Shown here: positions 1 through 8,649 of the stretch, in pieces
How the letters are laid out: every line of letters begins with the position of its first letter
How positions within the stretch are numbered: the stretch's first letter is position 1
Assembly (NCBI GenBank): GCA_027366525.1
Contig: DAHXKG010000003.1
Location: 124,001 to 188,000, forward strand
DNA: 64,000 bases
From: a candidate division FCPU426 bacterium
GTDB lineage: Bacteria; Oederibacteriota; Muellerivitia; Muellerivitales; DAHXKG01
Direction: 5' to 3'
Made by a program: the position numbers and the translations under genes
The notes under the pieces: generated by a model
Told to the model about the DNA's origin: nothing
Databases searched by the model: none
What the model saw: only the letters and a program-made list of their open reading frames with translations

Positions 1-200
1 TGTAGATGACACTGAAATAAAAAATTTCCGTAGGATTGATCATGCTGAAAGGGGAATAAAATTGATTGATCAACGTCATAAAAATTTAAAAATTTTCAAG
101 TCATGATCTTTGATAGAAAATCAAATCTAAAAGGAGTGAAACTTTTTAAAAAATGTGCCGTCTAAATACAACGAAGGATTATATTGAGGAGGAACGAAAC

Positions 201-773
201 ATGAATAAATGGATTGCAATGGGGTTAATGCTAGTATTTTTGGCAATGACAATTAAGGGGCAGGCTCAGCCTATCTCGGGGAATAATCAAAAATCTAAAG
301 TTCAAATTCAACAAATTCAAAAGAAAATTTTTGAGGATCAGCTACAGCTTTTGCAAGATCGGCACATACGCCAAAAATTAATGTTCGAAAAATTTCAGCA
401 AAAAATGCAACAACGATTACTCAAAACGCAAAAAGTTAAGAACTCCATGAAAGCATATTTTTTGGAAAAGAAATTGAAAATCATGAATAGGGTTCAACCG
501 ATGTTAAATCAATTATACAAATTAAAAGAAGCGTGGTTAAAAGACCGCATCAGTGGAAATTTTAAAGCAGCCACGCAAGCTGAATTCCAGATTTTTCAAC
601 AACGGCGCCAGCTGCATCGTTTTTGGTTTATGAGATTTTATCGCAGAATGCAACGATGGAGTCAGAAGAAAAAATGGAGTTCGAAAATGATGAGTGAGGG
701 TGGTCATATGGGGCCAATGCGAGGGAATTGGGAGTGTGGTTTAGGCCAATGCGAGCGCATGCAAAATTATTAA
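201..773 (+). CDS. Secreted coiled-coil protein, unknown function
   Basis: 190 residues. The ATG at 201 is chosen because a strong GAGGAGGA Shine-Dalgarno lies just before it; an upstream ATG at 153 has none. Residues 1-22 form a signal peptide ending at an Ala-Gln-rich site (IKGQAQ). The mature part is basic, rich in Gln, Lys, Arg and Met, and predicted helical throughout, with a glycine/histidine/methionine-rich tail (MSEGGHMGPM). I do not recognise a family; the small, helical, periplasmic character recalls Spy/CpxP-like proteins only in general style. The downstream gene at 917 encodes a shorter protein with a similar layout and a similar central segment (an L-x-QLY core followed by a helix and a second aromatic helix), so the two look like diverged paralogues. 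Confidence 0.7.
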   Translation: MNKWIAMGLMLVFLAMTIKGQAQPISGNNQKSKVQIQQIQKKIFEDQLQLLQDRHIRQKLMFEKFQQKMQQRLLKTQKVKNSMKAYFLEKKLKIMNRVQPMLNQLYKLKEAWLKDRISGNFKAATQAEFQIFQQRRQLHRFWFMRFYRRMQRWSQKKKWSSKMMSEGGHMGPMRGNWECGLGQCERMQNY

Positions 774-779
774 AAAAAG

Positions 780-809
780 GCGGAGGAAAATCCAACGATT
801 TTCCTCCGC
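780..809. terminator. Perfect 12-bp hairpin after the first gene
   Basis: Arms GCGGAGGAAAAT (780-791) and ATTTTCCTCCGC (798-809) pair perfectly around loop CCAACG. An A-run precedes it (772-778), so the T-tract follows the stem on the minus strand; on the plus strand the trailing sequence is only weakly T-rich. It probably ends the gene finishing at 773 and may work in both directions. Confidence 0.6.
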
Positions 810-916
810 AGTTAATTTGATAAATAATCAGAATAATAAAGTTAAACATTTTTAGGCTTAGATACGTTACAATGATATTCAAGCATTAAAAATATTTAGT
901 TTACGAAAGGGAACCA

Positions 917-1366
917 ATGAAGAAGAATCAGTTTTATTGTTTAATGGGTGTTCTGATATTTATGGGGATGTTAATTAGTGCTCGCGTGAAAGCCCAATCC
1001 TCAATGTCGAAAGTTCCGCCCGATTTGCAACGTGCTCAAAAACAACTTTGGAAAGATGAACAACAATTAAATCAAGCTCGATATCAGTTTGCATTACTTC
1101 GGATGAAATACTTCAAAATTAATCTGGATCAGAAATTACAACGTGAAAAAAGAGAAGGTGATCCCAAAAAGGAAAAATCGTTACAGGAAAAGCTAAGCTT
1201 ACTGCCCAATGTAAAAACATTAGTCGATCAGTTGTATCACATGTCTCAAACAGTTCTGAGCTATCAAGAAGCGGGAAGATATGATTTAGCCGACCATCTT
1301 TCTCAAAAAATTAATAAAAAGAGTCAGGATTTACATCGCTATTTGATGATCATTCGGGGTCGATAA
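917..1366 (+). CDS. Secreted helical protein, likely paralogue of the gene at 201
   Basis: 149 residues. The ATG at 917 follows GAAAGGGAACCA, a usable Shine-Dalgarno. Residues 1-26 are a signal peptide (Lys-Lys start, hydrophobic core, ARVKAQ cleavage region). The mature protein is charged, Gln/Lys/Leu-rich and helical. The segment around residues 95-135 (VDQLYHMSQ then a YQEAGRYDLAD helix) matches the spacing of the QLYKLKEAW and FKAATQAEF region in the upstream gene, which suggests duplication. No enzymatic motif is seen. Periplasmic chaperone-like or structural roles are possible but not shown. A strong terminator follows. Confidence 0.7.
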   Translation: MKKNQFYCLMGVLIFMGMLISARVKAQSSMSKVPPDLQRAQKQLWKDEQQLNQARYQFALLRMKYFKINLDQKLQREKREGDPKKEKSLQEKLSLLPNVKTLVDQLYHMSQTVLSYQEAGRYDLADHLSQKINKKSQDLHRYLMIIRGR

Positions 1367-1388
1367 AAGCAATTGTTGATGGCGACTG

Positions 1389-2003
1389 TCAAAAAGGCAA
1401 AAGAACCCTGCGGTCTAACGTAGCAATGACCGCAGGTTTTTTTTGATATAAACCCGTCATGGATTTTTCAAATCGGATTTTTAACTTTCGGTGGAATCGC
1501 GGTGTTGATATTAAAAGTTTTCCAGTTGTGTTTTTAGATAAGTAAAGATTCTTTTTCAATCGAATGGTAAACAGGGTTTTAAATGAAGTGTCTTTTGGAA
1601 AAGGTGCTTGAGATAGATTAAGGGCCAGCGATTTCGTTCCATATCGCGCAATCCACGAAGCGGAATCTTTGGGATGAAGAAAATTATGAATAGTTCCCGC
1701 TAGACAATCCGTGTGATTAACGATTGCGTACAGCTTACAGTTAGAAGTGACTAATTTTTTACGCAGAAGATGTCGAAAGGCCACGCGTAATTGATCCCAA
1801 TATCGGAAAACAAGATCTTCAAACTGTTCGACCCAAACTTTAATTTTGGGTTCAGCCGTGATCCATCCCTTGGCATAGTTATCATATCCCGCCGGATCCA
1901 AATGATGTTCATCAATAATGATTTGATGTGCTTTACTGGATATATAGATATGATCCTGCAGGTCAACCAAAAATTTTTGCTCTTGAGTTAATATATTTCC
2001 CAT
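1389..2003 (-). CDS. Hypothetical protein
   Basis: About 204 residues from the ATG at 2003 (MGNILTQEQKF). A longer frame to 2096 exists but would overlap the divergent regulator gene. No signal peptide or membrane segment. The N-terminal half is acidic/aromatic with HHLDPAGYDNYAKGW and WVEQFEDLVFRYW segments; the C-terminal half is basic. I recognise no family. The 3' end runs through the terminator hairpin at 1407-1444, so the frame may have been extended by loss of an earlier stop. A TATAAT sequence lies about 6 bases before the ATG, consistent with a very short leader, but a matching -35 is weak. Confidence 0.5.
   Translation of the reverse strand: MGNILTQEQKFLVDLQDHIYISSKAHQIIIDEHHLDPAGYDNYAKGWITAEPKIKVWVEQFEDLVFRYWDQLRVAFRHLLRKKLVTSNCKLYAIVNHTDCLAGTIHNFLHPKDSASWIARYGTKSLALNLSQAPFPKDTSFKTLFTIRLKKNLYLSKNTTGKLLISTPRFHRKLKIRFEKSMTGLYQKKPAVIATLDRRVLLPF
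1407..1444 (+). terminator. Rho-independent terminator
   Basis: CCTGCGGTC (1407-1415) pairs with GACCGCAGG (1428-1436), then a run of eight T. It serves the plus-strand gene ending at 1366. It lies inside the 3' end of the opposing minus-strand reading frame (1389-2003), so the last residues of that frame are encoded by the hairpin. Confidence 0.85.
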
Positions 2004-2111
2004 GAATCTATTATATCCTAAAGACTCATAAAAATTGAGTTTTTTATAAAAGGGGGTTTTCAGAGTGTGTGAGAAGTTATAGAATTTATGAAGCAAAGTG
2101 GAAAGAGAAAA

Positions 2112-2786
2112 ATGAATTTGCTTAATCCTAAAATGGCGGTTGCAGTTGATTTAGTTGTATTTACAGTTGCGGCACGATCGCTGCAAGTATTATTGACGCA
2201 GCGGCAAGAAGAACCGTTCAAAAATCTTCGGGCGCTCCCCGCCTCGATTATCCATCTGAGTGAAACATTAGACGAAGCAGCTCGGCGTATTCTGCGGATG
2301 ATTGCCAAAAGTGAAAATGTTTATTTAGAACAACTGTATTCGTTTAGTCATCCGCGCCGCGATCCCCGGGGGCGTGTGGTGACCGTGGCTTATTTTGCCT
2401 TAGTTAAAGCTGAAAAAGTGGCTTTAATTCCCCAATCAAGCGCAATCTGGTATCCAATCGATGCATTGGAAAAACTTGCATTTGATCACCAAGAAATTAT
2501 TCAATATGCCCTAGAACGATTAAGAAATAAATTAGAGTACACTACGGCGGCGTTTCAATTGCTATCGCAGCGTTTTACATTATCGGAACTCCAAGGTATA
2601 TATGAAATTGTGTTGGGAAAAAAAATTGATAAACGCAATTTTAGAAAAAAACTTAAAGCCCTAAATATTTTGAAAGATTGCGGAATGGTTAAGCGAGAAG
2701 GCAATCATCGTCCAGCGCGACTTTATACTTTTTCAGAATTCCGTTTTATTAAGCTGAGAGATCGAGGGATTCTTTTTCCTTTTTAG
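2112..2786 (+). CDS. NrtR-like transcriptional regulator with degenerate Nudix domain
   Basis: 224 residues from the ATG at 2112, preceded by GGAAAG; an in-frame ATG at 2088 lacks a good site. Residues ~1-130 are a Nudix fold: the family pattern of a Pro-rich entry, SETLDEAARRIL helix, YLEQLYSF and DPRGRVVTVAYFAL is intact. The catalytic REUxEE part of the Nudix box is replaced by RILRMIAKS, so hydrolysis is unlikely. Residues ~145-224 are the winged-helix DNA-binding domain typical of NrtR/AraR-type regulators (FTLSELQGIYE, KIDKRNFRKKL). NrtR-type proteins sense ADP-ribose or sugars and repress NAD or pentose pathways. Position upstream of gnd suggests a link to sugar-phosphate metabolism, but this is inference. 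Confidence 0.8.
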   Translation: MNLLNPKMAVAVDLVVFTVAARSLQVLLTQRQEEPFKNLRALPASIIHLSETLDEAARRILRMIAKSENVYLEQLYSFSHPRRDPRGRVVTVAYFALVKAEKVALIPQSSAIWYPIDALEKLAFDHQEIIQYALERLRNKLEYTTAAFQLLSQRFTLSELQGIYEIVLGKKIDKRNFRKKLKALNILKDCGMVKREGNHRPARLYTFSEFRFIKLRDRGILFPF

Positions 2787-2805
2787 TTTGGGTAAGGAGC
2801 ATAGT

Positions 2806-2883
2806 ATGATGAAAATCAGAATTGCGACGATGAATATTTTGTTGGTAAAAGTTGATATTTTGAGGATAAACAGCATACAATAA
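2806..2883 (+). pseudogene. Short frame resembling the start of an endonuclease/exonuclease/phosphatase protein
   Basis: A 25-codon frame starts at ATG 2806 with a strong AAGGAG site six bases upstream, 19 bases after the regulator stop. Its first residues, MMKIRIATMNIL, resemble the typical first strand of the endonuclease/exonuclease/phosphatase fold (usually K-L-R-I-A-T-F-N-I). The frame then stops and no other frame continues the fold for long. It may be a truncated remnant or a small peptide gene. Confidence 0.3.
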
Positions 2884-3026
2884 ACGAATAGATCATTGAT
2901 TTCAAATTTATATCAATTTCCAAATTCGAGCAAAAAATTTGGATGGGATCCGTTCTGCAAAAAGTCATTTCCTTTTTTGAAATCAAAAGGAATTTATATA
3001 AAAAATTAGGAATTTGAATTTAGGTA

Positions 3027-3254
3027 TTGAATCGATTTAAACTCCATGACAAGAACATCAGTGCAGTAATTAATATCAAAGCAATAAGGTTAAAACATAC
3101 GGTGGGGAGTACCGGAATTAACGCTTCTGGAGAGCAAGCAATTGTGGCTCACTCGTTGAAAGAAGAATATATACAGGCCTTGATTCGTAACAACGCTTCA
3201 ATGCCTCAAGTATATAATTCCCAAAAATTATTAGGTGGAGGAATGGATTTATGA
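3027..3254 (+). CDS. Possible small protein coupled to gnd
   Basis: 75 residues if the TTG at 3027 is the start; no strong ribosome site precedes it. The stop overlaps the gnd start as ATGA, as in coupled genes. The sequence is mildly basic with no signal peptide or known motif. Codon use is unremarkable. It could be a chance frame over the gnd leader; only the overlap speaks for it. Confidence 0.3.
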   Translation: MNRFKLHDKNISAVINIKAIRLKHTVGSTGINASGEQAIVAHSLKEEYIQALIRNNASMPQVYNSQKLLGGGMDL

Positions 3255-4678
3255 CAATTGAATCAAAAAAGGCATCTTTGGGATTAATCGGATTGGCAGT
3301 CATGGGACAGAATTTAGCTTTGAATATTGCGGATCATGGATTTCCCATTGCTGTTTTTACGCATACAGTATCGAAAGTCTCGGATTTTATTGCAAAAAAT
3401 CCTCACAAGAATTTAATCGGAACCAAAAGTTTGGAAGAACTCGTGCAGGTTTTAGAAAAGCCACGACGTTTAATTTTAATGATTAAGGCAGGGGATCCAG
3501 TCGATGAGATGATCGCAAAATTAAAGCCATTATTAGAAGCCGGAGACATCATTATTGATGGTGGGAATTCTTGGTTTAAGGATACCCAGCGACGCGAAGC
3601 CGAATTATCCAAAGTTAATTTAAATTTTTTTGGATCAGGCGTTTCTGGAGGAGAGGAAGGCGCTCGATTGGGGCCTTCTTTAATGCCGGGAGGCAGTCGC
3701 GAAGCATATGAAAAAGTTCGTCCAGTATTTGAAGCCATAGCGGCTCAAACAAATTCAGGGCCATGTGTGACCTACGTGGGACCGAATGGGGCCGGTCATT
3801 TTGTTAAAATGATTCATAATGGGATTGAATATGGCGACATGCAACTGATTGCAGAAGCTTATGATCTCCTTAAGCGTGTCGTAGGGTTATCGAATACAGA
3901 GTTAGCGGAGGTGTTCCAGAAATGGAATCAGGGTATTTTATCCTCTTTTTTAATTGAAATTACGGCTAAAATTTTTTCAGTGATGGATCCGGAAACTAAA
4001 AAACCATTAGTGGATTTAATTTTAGACCAAGCGGGACAAAAGGGGACGGGAAAGTGGACGGTACAAATTGCCATGGAATTGGGTGTAGCGATTCCAACCA
4101 TCACTGCGGCCATTGATTCAAGGGCCATTTCAAGCATGAAGGAAGAACGGGTAGCAGCTGCTCAGCGCATTCCAGGGCCAGCAGTTCATTTGAAAACGGA
4201 AGAAAAAAAGCAATGGATACAAGCCATTCATGATGCGCTTTATGCTTCAAAAATTTGTTCCTATGCCCAAGGGATGCGATTAATTCAAGAAGGTTCTAAA
4301 ACATATCATTGGAATATTAATTTAAGAGAAACTGCTCGAATTTGGAAAGGCGGGTGCATTATCCGCGCAGTCTTTTTGGATTCTATTATGAAAGCTTTTG
4401 AGAAAAACAATAATTTGCCAAGCTTGATATTGGATGATGCTTTTCTTTCTAAAATTGTTGATTCAGAAGCTTCATGGAGAAAAACAGTAGCTTTGGCAGT
4501 GGAAAACGGAATCCCAGTACCTTCTATGAGCGCGAGTTTAGCTTATTTTGATAGCTATCGAACAGCACAACTGCCACAAAACTTGACCCAGGCACAACGG
4601 GATTTATTTGGGGCTCATACCTTTCAACGAATCGATCACCCAGAAAGAGGATTTGTACATTTTGAGTGGTTAAAGTAG
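3251..4678 (+). CDS. gnd: 6-phosphogluconate dehydrogenase, decarboxylating
   Basis: 475 residues, the usual length of the long (homodimeric) Gnd. It oxidises 6-phosphogluconate with NADP+ to ribulose 5-phosphate and CO2 in the cytoplasm. Residues 9-16 (GLIGLAVMG) are the dinucleotide-binding start. The region around 180-200 (GPNGAGHFVKMIHNGIEYGDMQ) carries the catalytic Lys and His-Asn pair; DQAGQKGTGKWT near 260 is the second substrate motif, and the C-terminal R..H region closes the partner active site. The ATG at 3251 has a GGTGGAGGA site. It stands alone here; zwf, opcA and pgl lie 47 kb downstream in the same window, completing the oxidative pentose-phosphate branch. Confidence 0.97.
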   Translation: MTIESKKASLGLIGLAVMGQNLALNIADHGFPIAVFTHTVSKVSDFIAKNPHKNLIGTKSLEELVQVLEKPRRLILMIKAGDPVDEMIAKLKPLLEAGDIIIDGGNSWFKDTQRREAELSKVNLNFFGSGVSGGEEGARLGPSLMPGGSREAYEKVRPVFEAIAAQTNSGPCVTYVGPNGAGHFVKMIHNGIEYGDMQLIAEAYDLLKRVVGLSNTELAEVFQKWNQGILSSFLIEITAKIFSVMDPETKKPLVDLILDQAGQKGTGKWTVQIAMELGVAIPTITAAIDSRAISSMKEERVAAAQRIPGPAVHLKTEEKKQWIQAIHDALYASKICSYAQGMRLIQEGSKTYHWNINLRETARIWKGGCIIRAVFLDSIMKAFEKNNNLPSLILDDAFLSKIVDSEASWRKTVALAVENGIPVPSMSASLAYFDSYRTAQLPQNLTQAQRDLFGAHTFQRIDHPERGFVHFEWLK

Positions 4679-4729
4679 AATGAGATCTCAAGGTAATACA
4701 GTTTAATTCAGTCCCAAGGAGAAGAGTTT

Positions 4730-5314
4730 ATGCGCATCAATCCTAAAATTTTGATTTTAAGCTTAGGTCTTTTGTTAATGCCACTTTATGCGTTAGCAAC
4801 ACGAATTGATTATGGCGTAAAAGTGGGATTAAATGTTTCAAGTCTTTACGGAAGTGCAATTTTAAATGCAGTAAAGTACAAAAATGGATTGACGGTGGGA
4901 GGGTTTGTAACCATTCCGATATTGGATCCAATAGCCATTGAACCTGAAGTTCTGTTCTCTCAAGAGGGGGGGCAAAGTTCAACGGGCTCGGTTCAATTAA
5001 ACTATATTGAAGTACCGCTTTTGATTAAATGTTATTTAATTGATAATGGACCAATTCGGCCAAATATCTATGTCGGTCCCGATATCGGTGCCCTTTTAAG
5101 TGCTCAATCAACAGTGAACTCCGTATCAGGAAATTTAAAAAGCCAAATTGATAGTGCCGATTATGGCATTGTTATAGGTGGCGGCTTAGATATTAATCCA
5201 TTTACCATCGAGTTTCGTTATACGGCAGGGGAGCGACAAATTTCCAATATGGCAAGTGTGTCAAACCTAAAAAATGGAGTGAAGTCTATTTTAGTCGGAC
5301 TTAATTTTAATTAA
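4730..5314 (+). CDS. Outer-membrane beta-barrel protein (OmpW/PorT-like size)
   Basis: 194 residues. Signal peptide at 1-23 (basic start, long Leu core, ALAT). The mature part has the alternating pattern and Gly/Tyr turns of an 8-strand barrel: IDYGVKVGLNVSSLYG, LTVGGFVTIPIL, IAIEPEVLFSQEGG, LNYIEVPLLIKCYL, PNIYVGPDIGALL, FTIEFRYTAG and a C-terminal SILVGLNFN ending in an aromatic-containing strand. These are hallmarks of the PorT/OMP_b-brl_2 family found in many Gram-negative groups. Substrate unknown. It follows gnd by 51 bases with its own AAGGAG site and ends in a strong terminator. Confidence 0.8.
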   Translation: MRINPKILILSLGLLLMPLYALATRIDYGVKVGLNVSSLYGSAILNAVKYKNGLTVGGFVTIPILDPIAIEPEVLFSQEGGQSSTGSVQLNYIEVPLLIKCYLIDNGPIRPNIYVGPDIGALLSAQSTVNSVSGNLKSQIDSADYGIVIGGGLDINPFTIEFRYTAGERQISNMASVSNLKNGVKSILVGLNFN

Positions 5315-5330
5315 ATTTTAAAGCAAATAA

Positions 5331-5364
5331 AAAATCTATAATTTTAACGAATTATAGATTTTTT
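5331..5364 (+). terminator. Rho-independent terminator
   Basis: Perfect 13-bp stem: AAAATCTATAATT (5331-5343) with AATTATAGATTTT (5350-5362), loop TTAACG, T-tract to 5364. It ends the barrel-protein transcript. The next gene's first usable start (TTG 5366) sits directly after it. Confidence 0.9.
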
Positions 5365-5365
5365 A

Positions 5366-6595
5366 TTGAATGGACCTCATATAAAAAAAAAGCTACATCG
5401 AAATATTAAGGCCGTAGGGTGGGCCAGTCTCGTGAATGATATTTCCAGTGAGATGATTTATCCGCTGCTTCCGATATTTCTTACTTCAGTTTTAGGGGCT
5501 CCAGCTTTAGCACTCGGGGTGATTGAAGGGCTAGCGGATACGTTGTCAGCCTGTATGAAATGGTTTTCAGGCGTTTTAACAGACCATTTTCATATGCGAA
5601 AACCCTTTATAGTTGCGGGTTATGTTCTGTCAGGGCTGGTGCGACCCTTAATGGGCATCACTCAAACTTGGCAACAAGTGCTTCAGTTGCGAATTACGGA
5701 TCGATTGGGCAAAGGTGTAAGAGCTTCAGCCCGAGATGCCCTGATCACTGAAAATGTAAATGCGAATCAGCGTGGAAAAGCTTTTGGATTTGATCGAGCC
5801 ATGGATCATGCTGGCGCTGCTTTAGGACCCTTAATTGCTGCCGGTTTATTTTATTTCTTCCATTGGTCGATTCGAAAAATATTTTTATGTGCATTGATTC
5901 CAGCCGGTATTGTCTTTGTAATTCTTTGGATTGGAATTAAGGAGAAAAAAAAAACACGCACGACCAAATCGACGCAACCAATATCATTTTTAAAAGCGGC
6001 TCAATTTTATGGATTAGGAACAACATTTAAGCTGTTTTTAGTTGCTGTTTTCATTTTTACACTAGGGAATTCTACCGATGCCTTTCTGATCCTCCGGCTA
6101 TCTAATCTTGGAGTGTCCGCAGCTGGAATTGGATTACTATGGACATGCTTCCATTTAATTAAAATGGGAACCACGTATTGGGGTGGAAAACTTTCAGATA
6201 CATGGAATAAGAAAGTTATGAATGGAATAGGATGGTTATTCTATGCGAGTGTATATTTTGGGTTTTCGTGGATTGATAAAACCAATAGCTTTATAACTTT
6301 GTTTTTAATTTATGGAATTTATTTTGGACTTACGGAACCGACGGAACGGGCACTAGTGGCTGAATTTTCTGGAGAAAATGAACGTGGAGTGGCGTTTGGT
6401 TTCTACCATGCAGCGGTTGGAATTGGGACTTTTCCGGCCAGTCTTTTATTTGGGTGGATATATCAAGTTTGGGGATTTTCCAGCGCCTTTAAAGTTGGAG
6501 CAGGGTTAGCTTTTGTAGCGGCGGTAATCTTGTTGATTATTCCGAAATCCAAAATCGAAGTAAAAAAAATGCATTTATCTAAAATTAAAAATTAA
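5366..6595 (+). CDS. MFS transporter
   Basis: About 409 residues with twelve predicted membrane helices. The N-terminal VNDISSEMIYPLLPIFL and the loop motif DRLGKGVRASARDALI (residues ~112-127) are typical of a MFS subfamily often annotated as drug or sugar exporters. Residues KAFGFDRAMDHAGAALGP form the helix-5 region. Substrate cannot be deduced. The reading frame opens at TTG 5366 inside the terminator trailer with no Shine-Dalgarno; no later in-frame ATG keeps the conserved first helix, so the start is uncertain. Expression may rely on read-through or an internal promoter. Confidence 0.85.
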   Translation: MNGPHIKKKLHRNIKAVGWASLVNDISSEMIYPLLPIFLTSVLGAPALALGVIEGLADTLSACMKWFSGVLTDHFHMRKPFIVAGYVLSGLVRPLMGITQTWQQVLQLRITDRLGKGVRASARDALITENVNANQRGKAFGFDRAMDHAGAALGPLIAAGLFYFFHWSIRKIFLCALIPAGIVFVILWIGIKEKKKTRTTKSTQPISFLKAAQFYGLGTTFKLFLVAVFIFTLGNSTDAFLILRLSNLGVSAAGIGLLWTCFHLIKMGTTYWGGKLSDTWNKKVMNGIGWLFYASVYFGFSWIDKTNSFITLFLIYGIYFGLTEPTERALVAEFSGENERGVAFGFYHAAVGIGTFPASLLFGWIYQVWGFSSAFKVGAGLAFVAAVILLIIPKSKIEVKKMHLSKIKN

Positions 6596-6663
6596 CTAAT
6601 CTTGCACGCATGACGTTTGGGTTCGCAAACAAAAACGGATGAGTCGTGGGATGTTTTAAAACA

Positions 6664-6675
6664 GTGCTTAAGCAC
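6664..6675. repeat. 12-bp perfect palindrome
   Basis: GTGCTTAAGCAC lies in the 198-base gap between the MFS gene and the convergent TRAP operon. It could be a protein site or chance; there is no T-tract. Confidence 0.3.
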
Positions 6676-6793
6676 GGTTGGATCTAAATTACCCATAATG
6701 TATAGTTAATCCTTTTAATAGCAAACATAGCTAATGGATGGTGGTAAGATTCATAAATTTTCATCAAGGATTATAGCTAGGATAAATAAAACC

Positions 6794-8620
6794 TCATCGA
6801 ATCCAATGAGGGAGAGCAAGAGTGAGGAAGGGGACAAAAGTAATCAAAAGCACCATAATGTGTAAGATAATATACATTGGTAAAACCGATTGATATACTT
6901 CAGACATTGGCTTTTTAAATCGATAAGAGGACAGAAATAAATTAAGCCCTAAAGGTGGAGCAAGAAATCCAAGTTCCATATTTGCTAAAAAAATGATGCC
7001 GAGATGAACAGGATTAATGTGAAAGGCAGCTCCTAATGGTACTAAGAGCGGAACGACTACCACAATGGCTGCAAAAATTTCTAAAAGACTTCCAACAATG
7101 ATTAAAAGAATATTAAGAATAATTAAAAAAAGCCAAGTGGAATGAATGGACGATTGAACCCAATGAACTAAGTGATTCGGAATGCGTGCAGCAACCATGT
7201 AATTCGTAAAACCAAGTGAAACGCCTAAAATCAATAAAACGCCTCCAACTAAAATGCCGCATTCAGCAATCACCCGAAAAAGATGTTGATTAAACTTTAG
7301 ATTTCTGTAAATCAATAATTCAATGAGAAATGTATAAAGTGCAGTAAGCGCTGCGGATTCGACAAGCGTTGTTTTAATAACAAATAAAAAAATAAAAATA
7401 AGGAAAGGGAGGAAAAGCTCGAATTTAGCATCATTAATTGCTGCAAAAGTTTCTGACCATTGAAAAGTATGACGTTGAACTTCGAGTTTGGAGCCCTTAT
7501 GAATACCCCACCACATCGTAAGAATTAAAAGCAAAACCCCAGGAATAAGACCACCTAAAAAAAGTTGATTAATAGGGGTATGTGACACAATGCCATATAG
7601 AATGACCGGGAGGCTAGGCGGAAAAAGCATGCCTAAGGAGCCTGCAGAAGTTAAAAGTCCCAGCGAGTCCCGTTCACTATACTTTTCTGCCAGTAAAATA
7701 GGCATAAGGAGGCCGCCTAGAGCAAGAATGGTGACGCCGGATCCACCCGTTAACGCAGTAAAGAAAGCACAGGCCAATGCGGTAACAATAGCCGAGCCTC
7801 CTCGAAACGAACCAAATAAAGACTGAAAAACACGCAGGAGCCGTTTGGAAGCGCCACCTTCGGCTAATAGATAGCCTGTTAATGTAAAAAGGGGGATGGT
7901 AGGAATTGTTGGAGAAACAACCATCTGGGATGTTTCAGCGGGGATTGAATCAATGGGAACACTCGAATTCCAAATTAATAGGAGTGCGGCTCCGCCAAGG
8001 GCAATAAAAATAGGTGCTCCCAATAGGATGGAGATTAAAAGCAGCCCAAATCCGAGAATGATTAAAAATGAAGGGGGATGATGAATTAAGGCAGATCCAC
8101 TAAAGAGGCAAGCCGAAAGAATTAGTGTACCAAATCGGCTTTTCCAGGATGAAGCAGAATGAAAAATAAGACGAAAAAAAATCAAGAAAAAACCGATGGG
8201 TAAAATGGCTTCAATGATCCAGGCAGCAATGCCACAAACATGATCCCCACCTACGCTTGCATTAATTGCCACTAGTTGATAACTGGCTAAGGCTAAATAT
8301 AATGTAATGGCTCCAGCAAACGCGGACGTAAAAATATGAACGATTGATTTAAAGCGTTCGGGAATCAACCAAGAAGAACTTGAAAGGGTTAAAAGCTTTT
8401 TCTCCCGAGCCGCAATAGCGCCACCTAACATCATGATAACTAACGTTAGATATTGAACAAGTACCAGAGAATCTGGAATTAAATAAACTTTGAAAACACG
8501 AGAAATAATATCAAAGATTGGCAGGCCAATCATGAGAATGAAAAAACATCCCAGGATAATGTCTTCTAGTTGATGCCAGAATGAACGTGGTTGTAAAGAA
8601 ACTAACTCACTCGACTCCAT
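6794..8620 (-). CDS. TRAP transporter permease, fused DctQ-DctM
   Basis: 608 residues from the ATG at 8620, which has an AAGGAG site six bases upstream. Residues ~1-165 are the four-helix small subunit (DctQ); residues ~175-608 are the large DctM subunit with about twelve helices. DctM hallmarks include FIALGGAALLL, a glycine-rich ALTGGSGVTILALGGLLMP, GSLGMLFPPSLPVILYG and the C-terminal LGIIFLANMELGFLAPPLGLNLF. TRAP transporters import organic anions with a sodium gradient using a periplasmic binding protein. The dctP gene lies immediately upstream and a TatT lipoprotein gene precedes it, making a three-gene minus-strand operon. Substrate is unknown. Confidence 0.92.
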   Translation of the reverse strand: MESSELVSLQPRSFWHQLEDIILGCFFILMIGLPIFDIISRVFKVYLIPDSLVLVQYLTLVIMMLGGAIAAREKKLLTLSSSSWLIPERFKSIVHIFTSAFAGAITLYLALASYQLVAINASVGGDHVCGIAAWIIEAILPIGFFLIFFRLIFHSASSWKSRFGTLILSACLFSGSALIHHPPSFLIILGFGLLLISILLGAPIFIALGGAALLLIWNSSVPIDSIPAETSQMVVSPTIPTIPLFTLTGYLLAEGGASKRLLRVFQSLFGSFRGGSAIVTALACAFFTALTGGSGVTILALGGLLMPILLAEKYSERDSLGLLTSAGSLGMLFPPSLPVILYGIVSHTPINQLFLGGLIPGVLLLILTMWWGIHKGSKLEVQRHTFQWSETFAAINDAKFELFLPFLIFIFLFVIKTTLVESAALTALYTFLIELLIYRNLKFNQHLFRVIAECGILVGGVLLILGVSLGFTNYMVAARIPNHLVHWVQSSIHSTWLFLIILNILLIIVGSLLEIFAAIVVVVPLLVPLGAAFHINPVHLGIIFLANMELGFLAPPLGLNLFLSSYRFKKPMSEVYQSVLPMYIILHIMVLLITFVPFLTLALPHWIR

Positions 8621-8649
8621 CAAAGCTCCTTAAAGTATACATCCCATTT

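Noticed and set aside
3403-3738. 111-codon minus-strand frame within gnd
   Set aside because: It is antisense to a fully conserved part of 6-phosphogluconate dehydrogenase and has no independent start signal.
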